Part shown: piece by piece, positions 48,076 through 59,904 of the stretch | Layout: the number at the start of each line of letters is the position of its first letter | Numbering within the stretch: position 1 is the first letter of the stretch | Origin: Ephydatia muelleri | Lineage: Eukaryota; Porifera; Demospongiae; Spongillida; Spongillidae | NCBI GenBank assembly: GCA_013339895.1 | Contig: JABACO010000001.1 | Location: 7,322,040 to 7,386,039, forward strand | DNA length: 64,000 nucleotides | Direction of reading: 5' to 3' | Made by a program: the position numbers and the translations under genes | The notes under the pieces: model-generated | The model's database searches: none | What the model was told of the DNA's origin: nothing | The model's input: only the letters and a program-made list of their open reading frames with translations

Positions 48076-49084
48076 ACCACAAGATTATTCTTGGAATTCG
48101 CTCAGCTTGTTTATTGTCATAGAAAATTCGTTACCACTTCAGGTTTGCAAAAAATTATAGCCACATGCCTCCTGATCAGCGTTGTAATATGCTTAATTTC
48201 CAGTTCAGTCACCAAAAGCCACGTCATCTGATTTAGTAACGCCCCCCTACTAAATACGTGCCGCGTGGCCTTACAAAACTGTATGCGCATGCTAGCTATG
48301 AGGGATGTCAATTGTGCGCATCGACAGAACATGCCAGGAAAGGGGGTGCAGTGTTTTAGTTTGTTGTAATTTTCTGATTTGCTGCTTCTGCTGAGTCATG
48401 GTCAGCTTTTAAAACATGGATGTCTGTAATGAGGCATCATTTTAGAATGTTGTGTTAATACCGTAAATTATCTGATTGTAGACCTAGTTTCCAGCCGCAT
48501 TCAACCGTCACGGTGACGTAAATAGTAGCGCAGGGCGCCGTTCGATGTGAAACTACGCCGCTTGGATTCAACGACGATTGATCCACTCCTCTCTCGTCGC
48601 CTGTTGAAAAGTGTCGGTAAAAACCAGCAGCGTCACTAGCATGCACAGTGAAGACTTCCCCGCCCCGGTAGACTGACAAACATATCCTTCAAGATACCGC
48701 TGCATATGGAGATGAAATGAACGGTCACCAATGTTCTAAAAGTTTACGTTTCTGAGATTCCATCACATGATTTCTGTTGTGCTTATTTAGAAACACATAA
48801 TATGATTATTTTCATTGTGAATTATTCGTGATCCGTTTTTATAAAATATTCAAGACTATGGACTATTAAATACGTACAGCTAAAACCTGTACTTGATATT
48901 ACTAACTACTTCAAGATGATATACTTCACTTGCGGCAATTATAATGGTCATGATTCAATGATTATTATTAAAAATGGCGGAAATGCCATATATGGCGCTA
49001 CTCTTGTAACACCCTCACTCGTTCACCGGCATTTGGAAAAAATTAGTAAGCATCACGTTAACTGCAAATGCACTAGTTCTGTTA

Positions 49085-51481
49085 CTTTGGAGAGGACGAC
49101 CTGTGGATGCATAACACTGTTTGAGGAAGTACATCTTCATAAGTATAATAACACACTCTGCTGAACAAGGTGATTAAAGACAATCCAAAATGAATCTCCT
49201 TCTATGTACAACCTTTTGGCACACATTTTGCACTTCTCAAGGCTCACAATACCATTGTCAGATGACCGCTTTAGAAGAATCTCCAGTCCAAGCCATGCAT
49301 ATGGCAACTTTTGTGATTGTGTGGATGACAATGATATGATTTTTCTCCTTAATTCCTGAGCTACACGTTTGTCCTCAACTTGGGGTGTCTTTGCATTCAC
49401 AAAATCAAATAAATCAAGTATGTCTCATGAACAGATTCTTGATTACATGCTTAGAGCCATTTGTTCACGACACCCCACCCCTCACATATTCACTGTGGGG
49501 ACCCATATGATGCTGAGCATGTTCAGTCAGAATCCCATGATAAGAAAAACCCGAGACTCTTGGAATTACTACTTGCCTGTGAAGGATTATGTTATCTATA
49601 AAAGACAAATGTTAACAAATACAATATTTCTCCATCTGATCCTAAATACTCAACTGTAGGGTAATGTGATAGTTCTTCAGATAAATTTAGAACAAAAATA
49701 GCAACATTTATGTTTTGAACAAACAAGGGGAGAATGTCGTGATTGCATTTGGCCACCGCTGTCAATGAAATGGATTAATTTCTTGCCAAACCGTTTTGTT
49801 GTGCCTACATTTAAAAAGGGTGCATTAGTGAAAATTTGCATTTTTTTTTCCAATCAACCTTACCAGTTGAACTATTTATGTGATTGATCAGTTCTTTTTC
49901 TAATGAAACAATTCCACCCATGAGAGCCATATTCGTTGAAATTATCAGCAACAGGGTCCCTGTCTGTTTCATCACTACAGGTATTTTCTCTCTTCTGTAA
50001 TGTCAGTGCCACAATACCTTCAACAGTCAAGCACAAATGCACATCTCTTGTGAACACCCACAGCACACCCTTAAACTATACAGCCTCAGACAGTAATCTC
50101 CGTAAGACCATCAAACGATGAACCCTGATCTAGTCTCGTCAGAGTTTGATGGTTTTATTTTAAAAAATGATCCACATTGTCTTCTGAGGCAACCTACAAG
50201 AATGTGCAGTGGCAAGTGTAACTTACTACGAGTGCAGACCTTACAGTTGTGGCTAGAAATGAACTCCACCTGAACTCAACAGCAAATAAAAAGGTGAGAC
50301 AATGACAGAAATTCTTGGCGATGTCCATGTATTCTTCATATACATGTTTTGAACACCAGTTTTGACTTTGTGCATAGATGGAGCGCTCAATTGACAGCGA
50401 CCTGGCTGGATTAGAGTCTTGACACGCAAATTAATCATAAGAAGCAACTCAACACATTTGTTTTAGGCTCTCAAGCGATATGTTTGTTTGTTTTTTCATT
50501 ATTATTATAAAGTTGAGCTTTCTTGCCTTTGGAATACATGTATGGGGAGATCTGCCAGACTATATTCTTATCTAACAAAAATCGTAAAGTCCGATGCACC
50601 CGTGGTAAAGTTTAGGTAGTACAAAACCACCACTGACCCTTGATGTAATCTGGAGGTCTAATCAACAGAAACTTATAAATAGTCCAGACAAGACATCAGC
50701 TGTTGAGAGTGAGTTGATTAAGTTCAGAGAATCTTGTGGAATTTTAACGGTTTAACACCTTAAGACAGTTTGCCAATAATTACAAAGAGGATCTCTTCAC
50801 CCCAATAGATCCGTTGAATTTGTTGATTAGTCATGGTGCTGCCGCCATAATAAGTGGTAAGGAGTATGATATGCCTGTGCCTCATCTTGATGACTTGAAA
50901 GTACCCAAGTGCCACCAGGATATCACGCCCTTAATAATCAGTCCCATTATTGGCTGCATTCTCAGTGGACAACTTTGTCGTCTTACGGCTCATCTTCTCT
51001 CGACAAGTAATAAATTAAATTGGAAAGTATGCATGGTACGTAACCAACCAAAACATCTGTACCACAACAGTGTTTTGTTTGTGCAGCACAGTGCCAGAGA
51101 AATAGTGACTTTAGTTGACATGTTCTCCTATATTGAATGCGCGTTGAATGTAAGGATTCAGTTGAGAACTGCAAAGAAATAAAAGAGTGCATCTTATGTA
51201 GAATCGAGAGTGCTTGTAATGCACTCCAGTATGATGATGTTCATTTTGAAGAAGCATTTCTATGTACAGGAGCAGAATGTGCACTAGATCCTCCTCACCA
51301 TGCTGTGGTAACATCATATCAAAGAGACACTAATCAAGAGTTCAGATATGAATGGATATGCACACTTATAAATCATCAAAGAGGACACTTGAGTAAGCAC
51401 CAGCTAATGTGGTTTCAAGCTGAGCAAGCAGCTCAGGTTTATATGCCAGTTAAAGGTAACCTTAATGCCTTTGATGTGTAA
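49085..51481. pseudogene. ROCO gene remnants, copy III (scrambled)
   Basis: Roc and COR pieces occur on alternating strands: COR start on minus (49137-49400), the THxD region on plus (49400-49627, with the D of VGTHRD lost), and the DSGGQ region on minus (about 49760). The COR end on plus (50770-51481) has a two-base loss near 51138 that breaks the frame. None can encode a whole domain. Confidence 0.8.
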
Positions 51482-51842
51482 CCAATTATTTGGAACGATG
51501 CACTAGTACTGATATTTACAAATTGTCCTATGGCTCGATACTACACTTAAATGCAATTCCAATACTTTTAACTGTATTTACCGATTAATGCCAGAATAAA
51601 AGTAGAGTTGTCCAAAATCAACTAAATGAGGCAGCAGAGGAATGTTTGGTAGCAGGAAGGAGGGTTTCAACAATTTAAACTGAAGCCGTGAACATGAATA
51701 ACTTCTAATTGATATAATGCTTCAAAGGGTCTGGAAGAATTCATGGTAAACACATCTTTGACGCAGAAGTGTGTCTCTCGGCGTTAATTGGTTAATAGGT
51801 ATGCATGAATAAAAAAATGGATTATGCAGCCATCAAGCTTAA

Positions 51843-52438
51843 CCGATTATACGCGGAATTGTTATAGTAATATGTTTATCATTTTCATGCATGGTATCAG
51901 AGTCAGTCCGTACTGTACCTCATGGTGTGGACTGAATATTTGGGAGAGAATTTAGCCTAAATATTTGGGATCTTGTGAGGTTTTGTTTTGCAGCAGTTGT
52001 GATCGACGTGAACGCTTTTGAACCAGAGATGATCATTAGTATTGTATGTAGTTATGTAGGTAGCTGCATGGTTGAGCGTATACGTGTAGTTGTACGCTGA
52101 GTGGACTTTGTGTTGTGTGTGGGTGCATACATGGTTGTACGCTGAGTATACTTAGGGATGCGTTGGTAGCAAACGCTGAATGTACGTATATAGTAATGTG
52201 TTGATAGCCGTGTATGTGCGCTGAGTGTGCAGTGTCAGGTTGGAAGACCTTATCACGCGCTGCATCCCTCCCCCTACATGAAGACTGTATGATATAGCTA
52301 TTTAACTTTTGCAAAGAACCTGTTGGTAACAATCACACGTTTACGGCTGTCTATACGTAATACTGAACCACTGGCAATGTCGTGGAGTACATGCTGTATG
52401 GCCACGGACGCAAATTTGCGTCTTCCGCATATAATCGG
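51843..52438. mobile_element. 596-bp non-autonomous element with TTAA target duplication
   Basis: Ends CCGATTATACGCGGAA and TTCCGCATATAATCGG are imperfect inverted repeats, flanked by TTAA at 51839-51842 and 52439-52442. Copy II has the unoccupied site (AAGCTTAAACATGG near 39477-39490), which proves insertion. TTAA is the target of piggyBac and Kolobok elements. No ORF of note lies inside. Confidence 0.9.
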
Positions 52439-52904
52439 TTAAACATGGTTCTGTTTACCAGTAGCTGTAAGAGAACTCAAGCCTGCCAGTGTGCTGCAGG
52501 TCTCCTGAGTTGAACTGACAGAACTTGAAGTAGTGACATATTTGGCACAAAAGAATCATTGTGGTTACATGTCATACCTAATCGATAAGTCTGACACAAC
52601 TACCTTGCTTGAATTAATTACAACTGAATGGAATAAAACAGTAATGTAGGCATAATGGTATGAGTTTGAATTAATGAACATTTTTTCAACTAAATTTGTA
52701 TTTGTTACGGAATATCAAGCCCAGTGCACATGCTGTTGGATAAAAAGTTGCAGTGGGTGATAATGTGTGATCTGTAGCTCATACTTGTGCTGAAACATAA
52801 TTATTATACATGTAAATGTATTCTGTATTAGTTATGTGCGAACTGTAGTCACGTATTATTAGAACACTCCTTTCTGTTCCTTCAAAGCAGATACAGCAAC
52901 TATC

Positions 52905-53144
52905 ATGACCTCCACCAAGTTGGAGCTTAGTCTAAAGATATTGCAGCGAGAGCTTGGTGATGTTTCAAATCTGTGGCCTTTACTTGGTCTAGAGTTAATG
53001 GTTCCAGACCATATCCTTCAAGACATCTCCCATGATTTCAAGAATTGTAGCTGTCAAATTGTTGAAATGCTAAAACATTGGATGAAAAATACTACGCCAT
53101 CTTGGAAAACCTTAGTTGTTGCCTTATCGAATATCCAACAATAG
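52905..53144 (+). pseudogene. Second Death-domain exon, copy III (early stop)
   Basis: Open from MTSTKLELSLKILQRELGDV to SNIQQ, then TAG. It keeps most of the six-helix fold, including PSWKTLVVALSN, but loses the last helix end compared with the intact minus-strand copy at 30168-30449. It might still fold; called broken because of the stop. Confidence 0.65.
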
Positions 53145-56100
53145 ATGCTATCTATCCCAATCCATCAAAAGCAAACATTTGCATTGCTGAAGCAGTTCTG
53201 TTGCATTGTTCTGAAGTCTTTTACTATGCACGAAAAGGCATAATAATATGACTTTTATTAATCTAACATCTCAGTGCATTCAGACATGCTACAAACATCC
53301 TGTCATACTGTGAATAGATTCTGAAAGACTATCTGTATTGATTTTGACTGAATGCATTGTGTTGTTTGTCCCTAACATTACTCGTTTCATGTCTTCTATA
53401 ATGTTCCATTTACCTAAGCATATTCAAGTAGTGTTATCACAAGGACAATTCATGTTGTAAAATATTTGCTCTGGAATGCAAGGATGCTGTCCAACCTTGT
53501 TATGAATCTAAAGAACTCTGTTGTCATTAGTAGTAACTGCATTCTTATATCAACTCCAAACTTTATGTTTTGACAAAAAAAAAGTTGAAGACAACGCTTG
53601 GCTCTACTTTCCTCACTGTTCTCATTCAATGTCACCATTTTCCGTAGCCTAATGGTCTCAATTCTGCCAATGGTCTCAAATTCAGCAGCTTAATTTTCAG
53701 AAGTGCAATGTTATTTCTTTTGGTCATCTTAATACCAGTGTGAATATACTTCTACATGTACATCCCATATCTTCCATATGTGATCTTGGAATTCACATCT
53801 CATCCAGTTTTGTTCAAATCCACTTTACTCTGCTCATCTTTTGCGGCCTAGGCCTTTCAGAGGTGCTAGACTTCCAGTGTTTTCAAACTATCACGTGTCT
53901 TACATTAGACCACTTCTTGACAATTATATACTGCTAAAAGACATACATGTATGTGTGTTTGTGTGTTACAAAAGTTCAGCATTTTTAAAATTTAATTTTG
54001 TTGTTGTTGTTGAAATACGTCAGGCTAGTTTTGTATGTAGTATTAGAGTGCATTTTGTGAATGTTATAAGTGTATTTAGTGATTATTATCACCAATAAAA
54101 AATAAAGTATATATAATAAATTTATTGTAATACTATTATGTTTTTATATCGTTTCAAACTTCATGATAAAATTAAACATCAGCCAAACACAATATGTAAT
54201 GTCCAATAAAGCATTCATCTCTCAAGGAGTTGGGAAAAGCATGGGCTATTCTCTGGACTATCGAGCCAGATGGTTATCCACACCAGGGTATGGGGTGGCA
54301 CATAAGCTGAACACTTCCCAACAGGTCACACCATACGCCTGAAGTCAAATGAACGCATGTACTGTAGAACACCTCAATTTTGCATTTGAAACACGGCAAC
54401 ATTGGTTTATTCATGACTGATTCCATCATGCAGCATCTCTGGTGGCATCCATATCATGGGCAGTGCAGCATGGAATGATGCTTTATAATAGTCAGTCATA
54501 AGTACAAGCTCAAAATCACGTTATTTGTCATATTTATATGTTACACATAAATGTGTGTAGAACAGTGCATAATATACACTGCACCAACAGTATGTTATAG
54601 TGATTATAATGCTCGCATTGAAAATCAGATGAATGTGACAAGTCTTTTTGATGAAGGGTGCACATGGATTTTGAAACATATGTACTTACACCAGGAAAGA
54701 TGTCAGGCAAATTACTGATAGTAGATTTAGATATATTACAAGGTAGGATTTCAAACTATCATTCGCTATGGAATTAGTACTGCAGTACTGCATAAAATAA
54801 CAAAGAAATATCCTTGCTTTTGGTGAAAACATATAAATTTATTGTCGATATTATGTATAAATAGACATCATTTTCAAAACCGTTCTGTGAAATGTCTTTC
54901 TGTATCATACTTTTACTGTCACTGCAATGCTGCATACACCAACAAAGAATTATCTTTGCTCTTGGCGATTACACGCATGCTATTGACTATCTCACATTGT
55001 GCATGCAAAATTGGTTTATTGAATACTCTGTTTATGTGGGTTATGCACATGCTTCAACTTGTAATAAGGACACAGTGGTTACAAACGCACAGCATATACA
55101 ACAACAATGACTTCTTTCTGTAGACATTCCATAAGATGTTCCGGAAACATTCTTTGTGTGTACTGCACCTGCATGTGCTGGATTCAATCCACAAAATTAG
55201 GAGGTAGCAAAGGCTGCAGCAAATGACCTGTAATCACTGCTGCCTCTTTGCATTTGTACGACAGGAAAATTGAGAGTGATATCATTTTCCTTTGTAGATA
55301 TCAATCTGTTTCTGATCCTTCTTGGAAACGGTACCAGTATACTATTCAATACATGCATGTATATATACGATGGGGGAGCTTGCAACGCTCCCACACACCC
55401 CCATGGCTGGGCGGGAGGGGGCACTTCACATTTATTTTTTCTCCAAACTCCCCATCTCCTAATTCTACAATGCTGAAACGGAGGAAAGCAAAAAACTATG
55501 TTTCCATACCCCGCTATGCATATACATACGAATGTGCACCATTGAACACGCAGGTTAGTACCTGGTTCTCCCTCCTTTATTTGCAGAACAGTATACACCA
55601 TCCTTGAACTCTTTGACGGGCAACAGAGCAATATTGCGCCGCATGTGCTATACTAAAGCCACTCTGTTTATCTAAACGTTAACCCTCTTGTAGTGACAAC
55701 TTATATGAAAAGTTGCTTCCTGGTCAAATTCGCGTAAGTTGTTTGCAAACTAGGTTTTCCTGCAACGCGGAAACGCAATACATGTGTATACGGCAATTAT
55801 TGAACCATCTGGGTACCTACCATCTTTAAGATACTGAAACACTTCGTGGACTAAGTCTACAGATTCTTCTGTTTCGTGAAAACTCATCTATAATCTAACC
55901 ACGTGGCAAAGTGACACTATACGGACACTCTTTTTTTTCCGGGCCCGGACCAATATTCCATGAAAATTTTGGTCCGGGTGCGAGTCCGGGCGGACCAAAT
56001 TTTTCGGCGGACCTAAGTTGCAGTTGCAATGGGTACGTATGTTTTCGTCAATCACCAATGAACACCAATCCATGGCCGCAGGTAGTGGAGAGCTTCTTTT

Positions 56101-56399
56101 CTGACTGCATGTGCTGAAACTGAGAGAAAAACTGCTCTATTGGCAATAATACAGCACCTTTGCTCGAACAAAGCATGCTTCGCTGTTGATTTGCTGCACT
56201 GTTGAAAACTACTTCCAAGCCTCGGTACTTTAATAGGCTTAAACACAAATACTACCCTAACTAACACAGTGCTCCATTAAGGATTCTTCATCGCACATTG
56301 TAATCACATGAATGCCACGCCCTAATTGTCATTCATGCCGTGTGCACAAGGTCTATTCTATTCTCATTGGAATTTAGGGCGTTACTTACAGTGTATGCC

Positions 56400-56729
56400 A
56401 TGTCAGCAGATTGGAGCAACGGATTGTGTGGATGCTTCAACGACTTTGGTATTTGTATCATTACCTACTTCTTACCATGCTATACGTTTGGGAAAAACGC
56501 TGAAGCTGTTGGCGAGAGCTGCTGTCTGTGCTGTCTGTGCTACGGATGCTCCCCTTTTGATCTGGCTGCCAAAGTGGCGGTGCGGGCCAGAATCAGACAC
56601 CAGAAGGGAATCGCCGGTACCATCGCTGGAGACATTGTGTATCACGTGTTCTGCACGACTTGTGCGATCTGTCAAGAAGCCCAGGAACTGAAAACGGGAG
56701 TAAAGAACATGAGTATGGCTCGTGAATAG
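56400..56729 (+). CDS. PLAC8-domain Cys-rich protein, copy III
   Basis: 109 residues, open, same context and 3' UTR as the other copies. It carries a Cys-to-Phe change in the first cluster (CGCFNDFGIC where copies I and II have CFNDCGIC) and VRARIRHQ for VRGKIRHQ. The CCLCCLC cluster and CAICQEAQEL end are intact. The lost cysteine is conserved in the family as I know it, so this copy may have altered folding or metal binding. Confidence 0.86.
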   Translation: MSADWSNGLCGCFNDFGICIITYFLPCYTFGKNAEAVGESCCLCCLCYGCSPFDLAAKVAVRARIRHQKGIAGTIAGDIVYHVFCTTCAICQEAQELKTGVKNMSMARE

Positions 56730-57274
56730 GATGGCGCGACGTCTGCATATACGAGTTGGACAATCCTAGTCATGAGGTGTAACATTTCGTAATTGAAACT
56801 GTTCAGGCACTTAGACTCATATCGTCGTGTTTGCTTTTTATGCAAATGTGTACTGCCATTTAGGCCTATCGTTCTAATGACTTTATGTGGTGTCGGGATG
56901 ATTGATCCTTCGAGATAGGGTCAAACCACAAGGCGTGTGGTCTCTCCCCATTGGACGTTTTATGTTTGTGTGTTGTGTCGTCATCGTTATGGTATGTATA
57001 TTTGTACCCTCACATAACGTGACGTCATCAGGTTAGTAATACAATACACAACCAAATTTTTGATGAGAATACGTCACCTTTTACGGTGGCGTGATGGTAA
57101 CGTTATTGACTGGGCGTAACGTCTAGCGGATTTTTTTTTAACCGTATTTACCTTGGCGTAATGGTGGCGTGCACGCACCTAATACGGGAGCGTGCACATA
57201 GACGTATAGTCATGTAGCTAACGGTACGCCGCGCAACCGATATACGGTTCATGTACGCTTCTTTGTATCACAGC

Positions 57275-57560
57275 AAAAAAAGACCGCGAATCAAGCTTTG
57301 ATTCATCAATTGATTTGTTATTCGGAATCACGCGCGAAATCAATGACTGATTTAACAGTTAAATCAATCGAAAATCTATTGAACAATCACGTAGAAATCA
57401 CGCAGTGTATTTATCAATTGATTTTCTTACGAATCAATTGTACGTAAAATCCACAAAAAATCAATACGTGATTTTGCACACGATTTTAGTATAGTGAATC
57501 TCGTGTAGAATTAAACGCACGATTTCATAAGTGATTTCTCAAATGATTGTTATATGATCA
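57275..57560. mobile_element. AATCA/TGATT palindrome array
   Basis: A run of short units such as GAATCAAGCTTTGATTC, AAAATCAATACGTGATTT and GATTTCATAAGTGATTT, in which AATCA and TGATT frame a 3-7 base spacer. Spacing is irregular, so this is not a simple satellite. Confidence 0.6.
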
Positions 57561-57600
57561 CAAGGCTAAACATTAGAATGAGACAAAGAGAAAGATGGCG

Positions 57601-57895
57601 TCAGTCCGCATGAGAGCTAACGTTGCTTGAAGGACGAGCCGGTTCTGGTGAGTGGTGAGGAATCTCATGGCTTGTCCCTCCAACTCCACAAGACGCTCTT
57701 GCCCTTTTAATGCTCAGTAGCCGTTTCTTTTGGTACACTGTCCGGATCCATTCTTCTTGCGCATGCTCATGGCCTTCACTTGATTCATCCAAGCCGGCGC
57801 CCAAAGAGCTCAAGGTCTCTGGTAGCGGTAGTGGCACTGTTGGTACTGAAGCATGGAGCTTTTTAATGGACTCAACATCAACATCCTCTAGGTAG
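57601..57895 (-). CDS. Terminal exon of an unidentified gene (3' partial view)
   Basis: Open frame from an acceptor (GCCAG before 57895) to TGA at 57601, 97 codons: YLEDVDVESIKKLHASVPTV.., an acidic stretch, EEWIRTVYQKKRLLSIKRAR, and a Ser/Pro/His-rich tail. Codon use and charge pattern look coding, but I recognise no domain. The next upstream exon is uncertain; a candidate is the donor GTAAGT on the minus strand near 58517. The intron would contain the splice-site minisatellite at 57896-58165. Confidence 0.5.
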
Positions 57896-58165
57896 CTGGC
57901 ACAAAATGACTTACCTCTGGGTAGCTGACACACAATAGCTTACCTCTGGGTAACTGACAAACAATGGCTTACCTCTGGGTAACTGACACACAATGGCTTA
58001 CCTCTGGGTAACTGACACACAATGGCTTGCCTCTGGCTTGCTGACACACAATGGCTTACCTCTGACTTGCTGACACACAATGGCTTACCTCTGACTTGCT
58101 GACACACAATGGCTTACCTCCAGGTAGCTGACACAAAATGGCTTACCTCTAGCAGACAAAAATGG
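57896..58165. repeat. Minisatellite of ~30 bp units containing splice-site motifs
   Basis: About eight or nine units of the type CTCTGGGTAACTGACACACA plus ATGGCTTAC. On the minus strand each unit reads GTGTCAG, then TTACCCAGAG, then GTAAGC, i.e. a 3' splice site and a 5' splice site about 10 bases apart. The first unit is homologous to the real acceptor of the adjoining exon (GTGCCAG / CTACCTAGAG). Confidence 0.85.
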
Positions 58166-58184
58166 CCTACCTTTACCCAGAAAA

Positions 58185-58365
58185 AAGTTCTTGGCCAAGA
58201 CACTTGGGCAAGATGTTCAAGATCTTGCCCATGAGGCCAAGATCTTGCCCATGAGGCCACGATCTTGCTGGGAGGACAAGATCTTGCCCACGAGCCCAAG
58301 ATCGTGGCAAATTTTGTACAAGGCCCGTGCAAGATCTTCTGTAAGTGTCTTGGCCAGGATATTGA
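58185..58365. repeat. Palindrome-rich repeat (AAGATCTTG units)
   Basis: Several units of GCCAAGATCTTGCCCATGAG and variants, enclosed by an inverted pair GGCCAAGACACTT (about 58193) and AAGTGTCTTGGCC (about 58345). Confidence 0.8.
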
Positions 58366-58779
58366 ACCTTTTGCTGGGTTTTGGTTGCTGACGTATTGGT
58401 TTAGCTCTGGGTATAACAGACATGTAATCATGCACCACACGCGCGCGCGCACACACCCATACACACTTACACCCACACACACCTACATTCACAAACACAC
58501 AGATACAAGCGACTTACAAGGTGCGGTTGCAAAATTTGATCAACCACGTTTGGTGTGCATCAATAGGAATAAAATTGCAGCGATGCTGCCAGCAATACAA
58601 TTAAGTCTAAGTGCTTACACTACAATATATATGAAATGCCTTTTGCGAATATGATTCTTCTTTCTTCGGATACTTAAATTTGCTACCTCAGCGCCCATGG
58701 AACAAGTTAACAATGCCAAATTAAATTAAATAACTTTGACTGACTAATTTATAATAGTCTGTTCCGTGCCGGCCGACCT

Positions 58780-59571
58780 TAGTCTGGGGACCCTAGCATG
58801 ATGTAGGGTCTGGAACTATGCGTATACCAAACTTGTTCTGATTAGTTTTTATTGATATTGTATGTTTATATGGGACAGTTTCCGCGAAAATTGCCCCACG
58901 GTTTAAATGTTATAAAAATGCATCATGTTTGAATCGCTATAACTTCCCAACGGATAACGCAATCGACTTCCTATTTGCAACTTTCATAGTAAAATGGGGT
59001 AGTATGAAGTGTTGAAAATAGATAGTCGATAGCGTTATCTGTTGGGAAGTTATAGCAATTCAAACATGATGCATTTTTATAACATTTTAACCGTGGCGCG
59101 GAAACTGTCCCATATGATATTCATCTTCCGCAGAACCGCGCTCTCACGTGAATCGAATCAACACTAATCTGGGGACCAGTATCTTGTAGAAGACAAGTCA
59201 AGAAAGTTGGCAGCATGAGCGCGAGCATCTCTGAATCTGTGATTGGGTGTCTAACAACGCTCTATATTCGACGTATGGAGCACACGTAAAAAAAAAAAAA
59301 ATTAACATGTCTTCAGCATCCTACCGTGACTGCAGGTGGAGAAGCGCTATAGAGTCGCCGATCGTTCCAGGTTCAGCGCTGATGCTGATCGACAGCTTTC
59401 TTGACTTGTCTTCTACAAGTATACTGGTCCCCAGATTAGTGTGATTGGATGTTGATTCGATTCACGTGAGAGCGCGGTTTTGCGGATGATGAATATCATA
59501 TAAACATACAATATCAACAAAAACTAATCAGAACAAGTTCCGTGGTTCCAGACCCTAGGGTCCCCAGACTA
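58780..59571. mobile_element. Foldback element with TAGTCTGGGGACCCTA termini and 9-bp TSD
   Basis: The outer ends TAGTCTGGGGACC.. (58780) and ..GGTCCCCAGACTA (ends 59571) are inverted, with long arms (about 58780-58870 plus 59113-59200 against 59395-59571). GGCCGACCT at 58771-58779 is repeated exactly at 59572-59580. The TAGTCT start and 9-bp duplication match the RecQ/DUF6589 element group, but the inner sequence differs, so it is a separate family of that group. The left arm is split by a nested element. Confidence 0.9.
58871..59112. mobile_element. 242-bp MITE nested in the left arm of the foldback element
   Basis: Starts TGGGACAGTTTCCGCGAAAA and ends GGAAACTGTCCCA with ~110-bp arms. The opposite arm of the host element (near 59500, ATCATATAAACATAC) shows the empty site. 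Comparing them, the target duplication is TA (or ATAT if the ends are drawn one base in). Confidence 0.9.
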
Positions 59572-59904
59572 GGCCGACCTGGGGTAAAATGTATGTTGGA
59601 CATGTTTGGAGTTCGAAACGTATGGGTGGATTCGCTCAAACCTCGGCTCGTAAATCTAGTTATAACCGTTAAACCGCCCGTAATGCCGCCTATAATATAT
59701 GTACATTACTGCGGCCATTTTGACATTTAGTTCTTTTGCGTGTATTTTGAAGGAAGTAGGCCTGCGAGTGGAAAATGAAATGGATTAGCAGGTTTTGCAG
59801 CTGATAGGAGAGCGCCATATGCTCAAAGTGTGACTGTTTAAATGCATCCCTCTTAAGCTGTACCGATCCTAAAGTCTGTGGGTGGGTGGTACACAGTTGA
59901 AACA

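Larger units (their letters stand above)
48515..57045 (+). repeat. Segmental duplication copy III (internally rearranged)
   Basis: Same left boundary as copy II (GTAAATAGTAGCGCAGGGCG). Its 5' half is shuffled: 49085-49400 is a minus-strand match to 31322-31600, 49400-49627 a plus-strand match to 31078-31310, 49630-49960 a minus-strand match to 30740-31065, and 50250-50660 an inverted match to 37990-38410. From 50650 on it is collinear again, through PLAC8 to about 57045. Confidence 0.85.

Noticed and set aside
50096-50160. TAGTCTCG at about 50134 as another end of the RecQ/DUF6589 family
   Set aside because: The sequence continues TCAGAGTTTGATGG rather than TACCCAGACCC; it is part of a different short inverted repeat (ACCATCAAAC / GTTTGATGGT).
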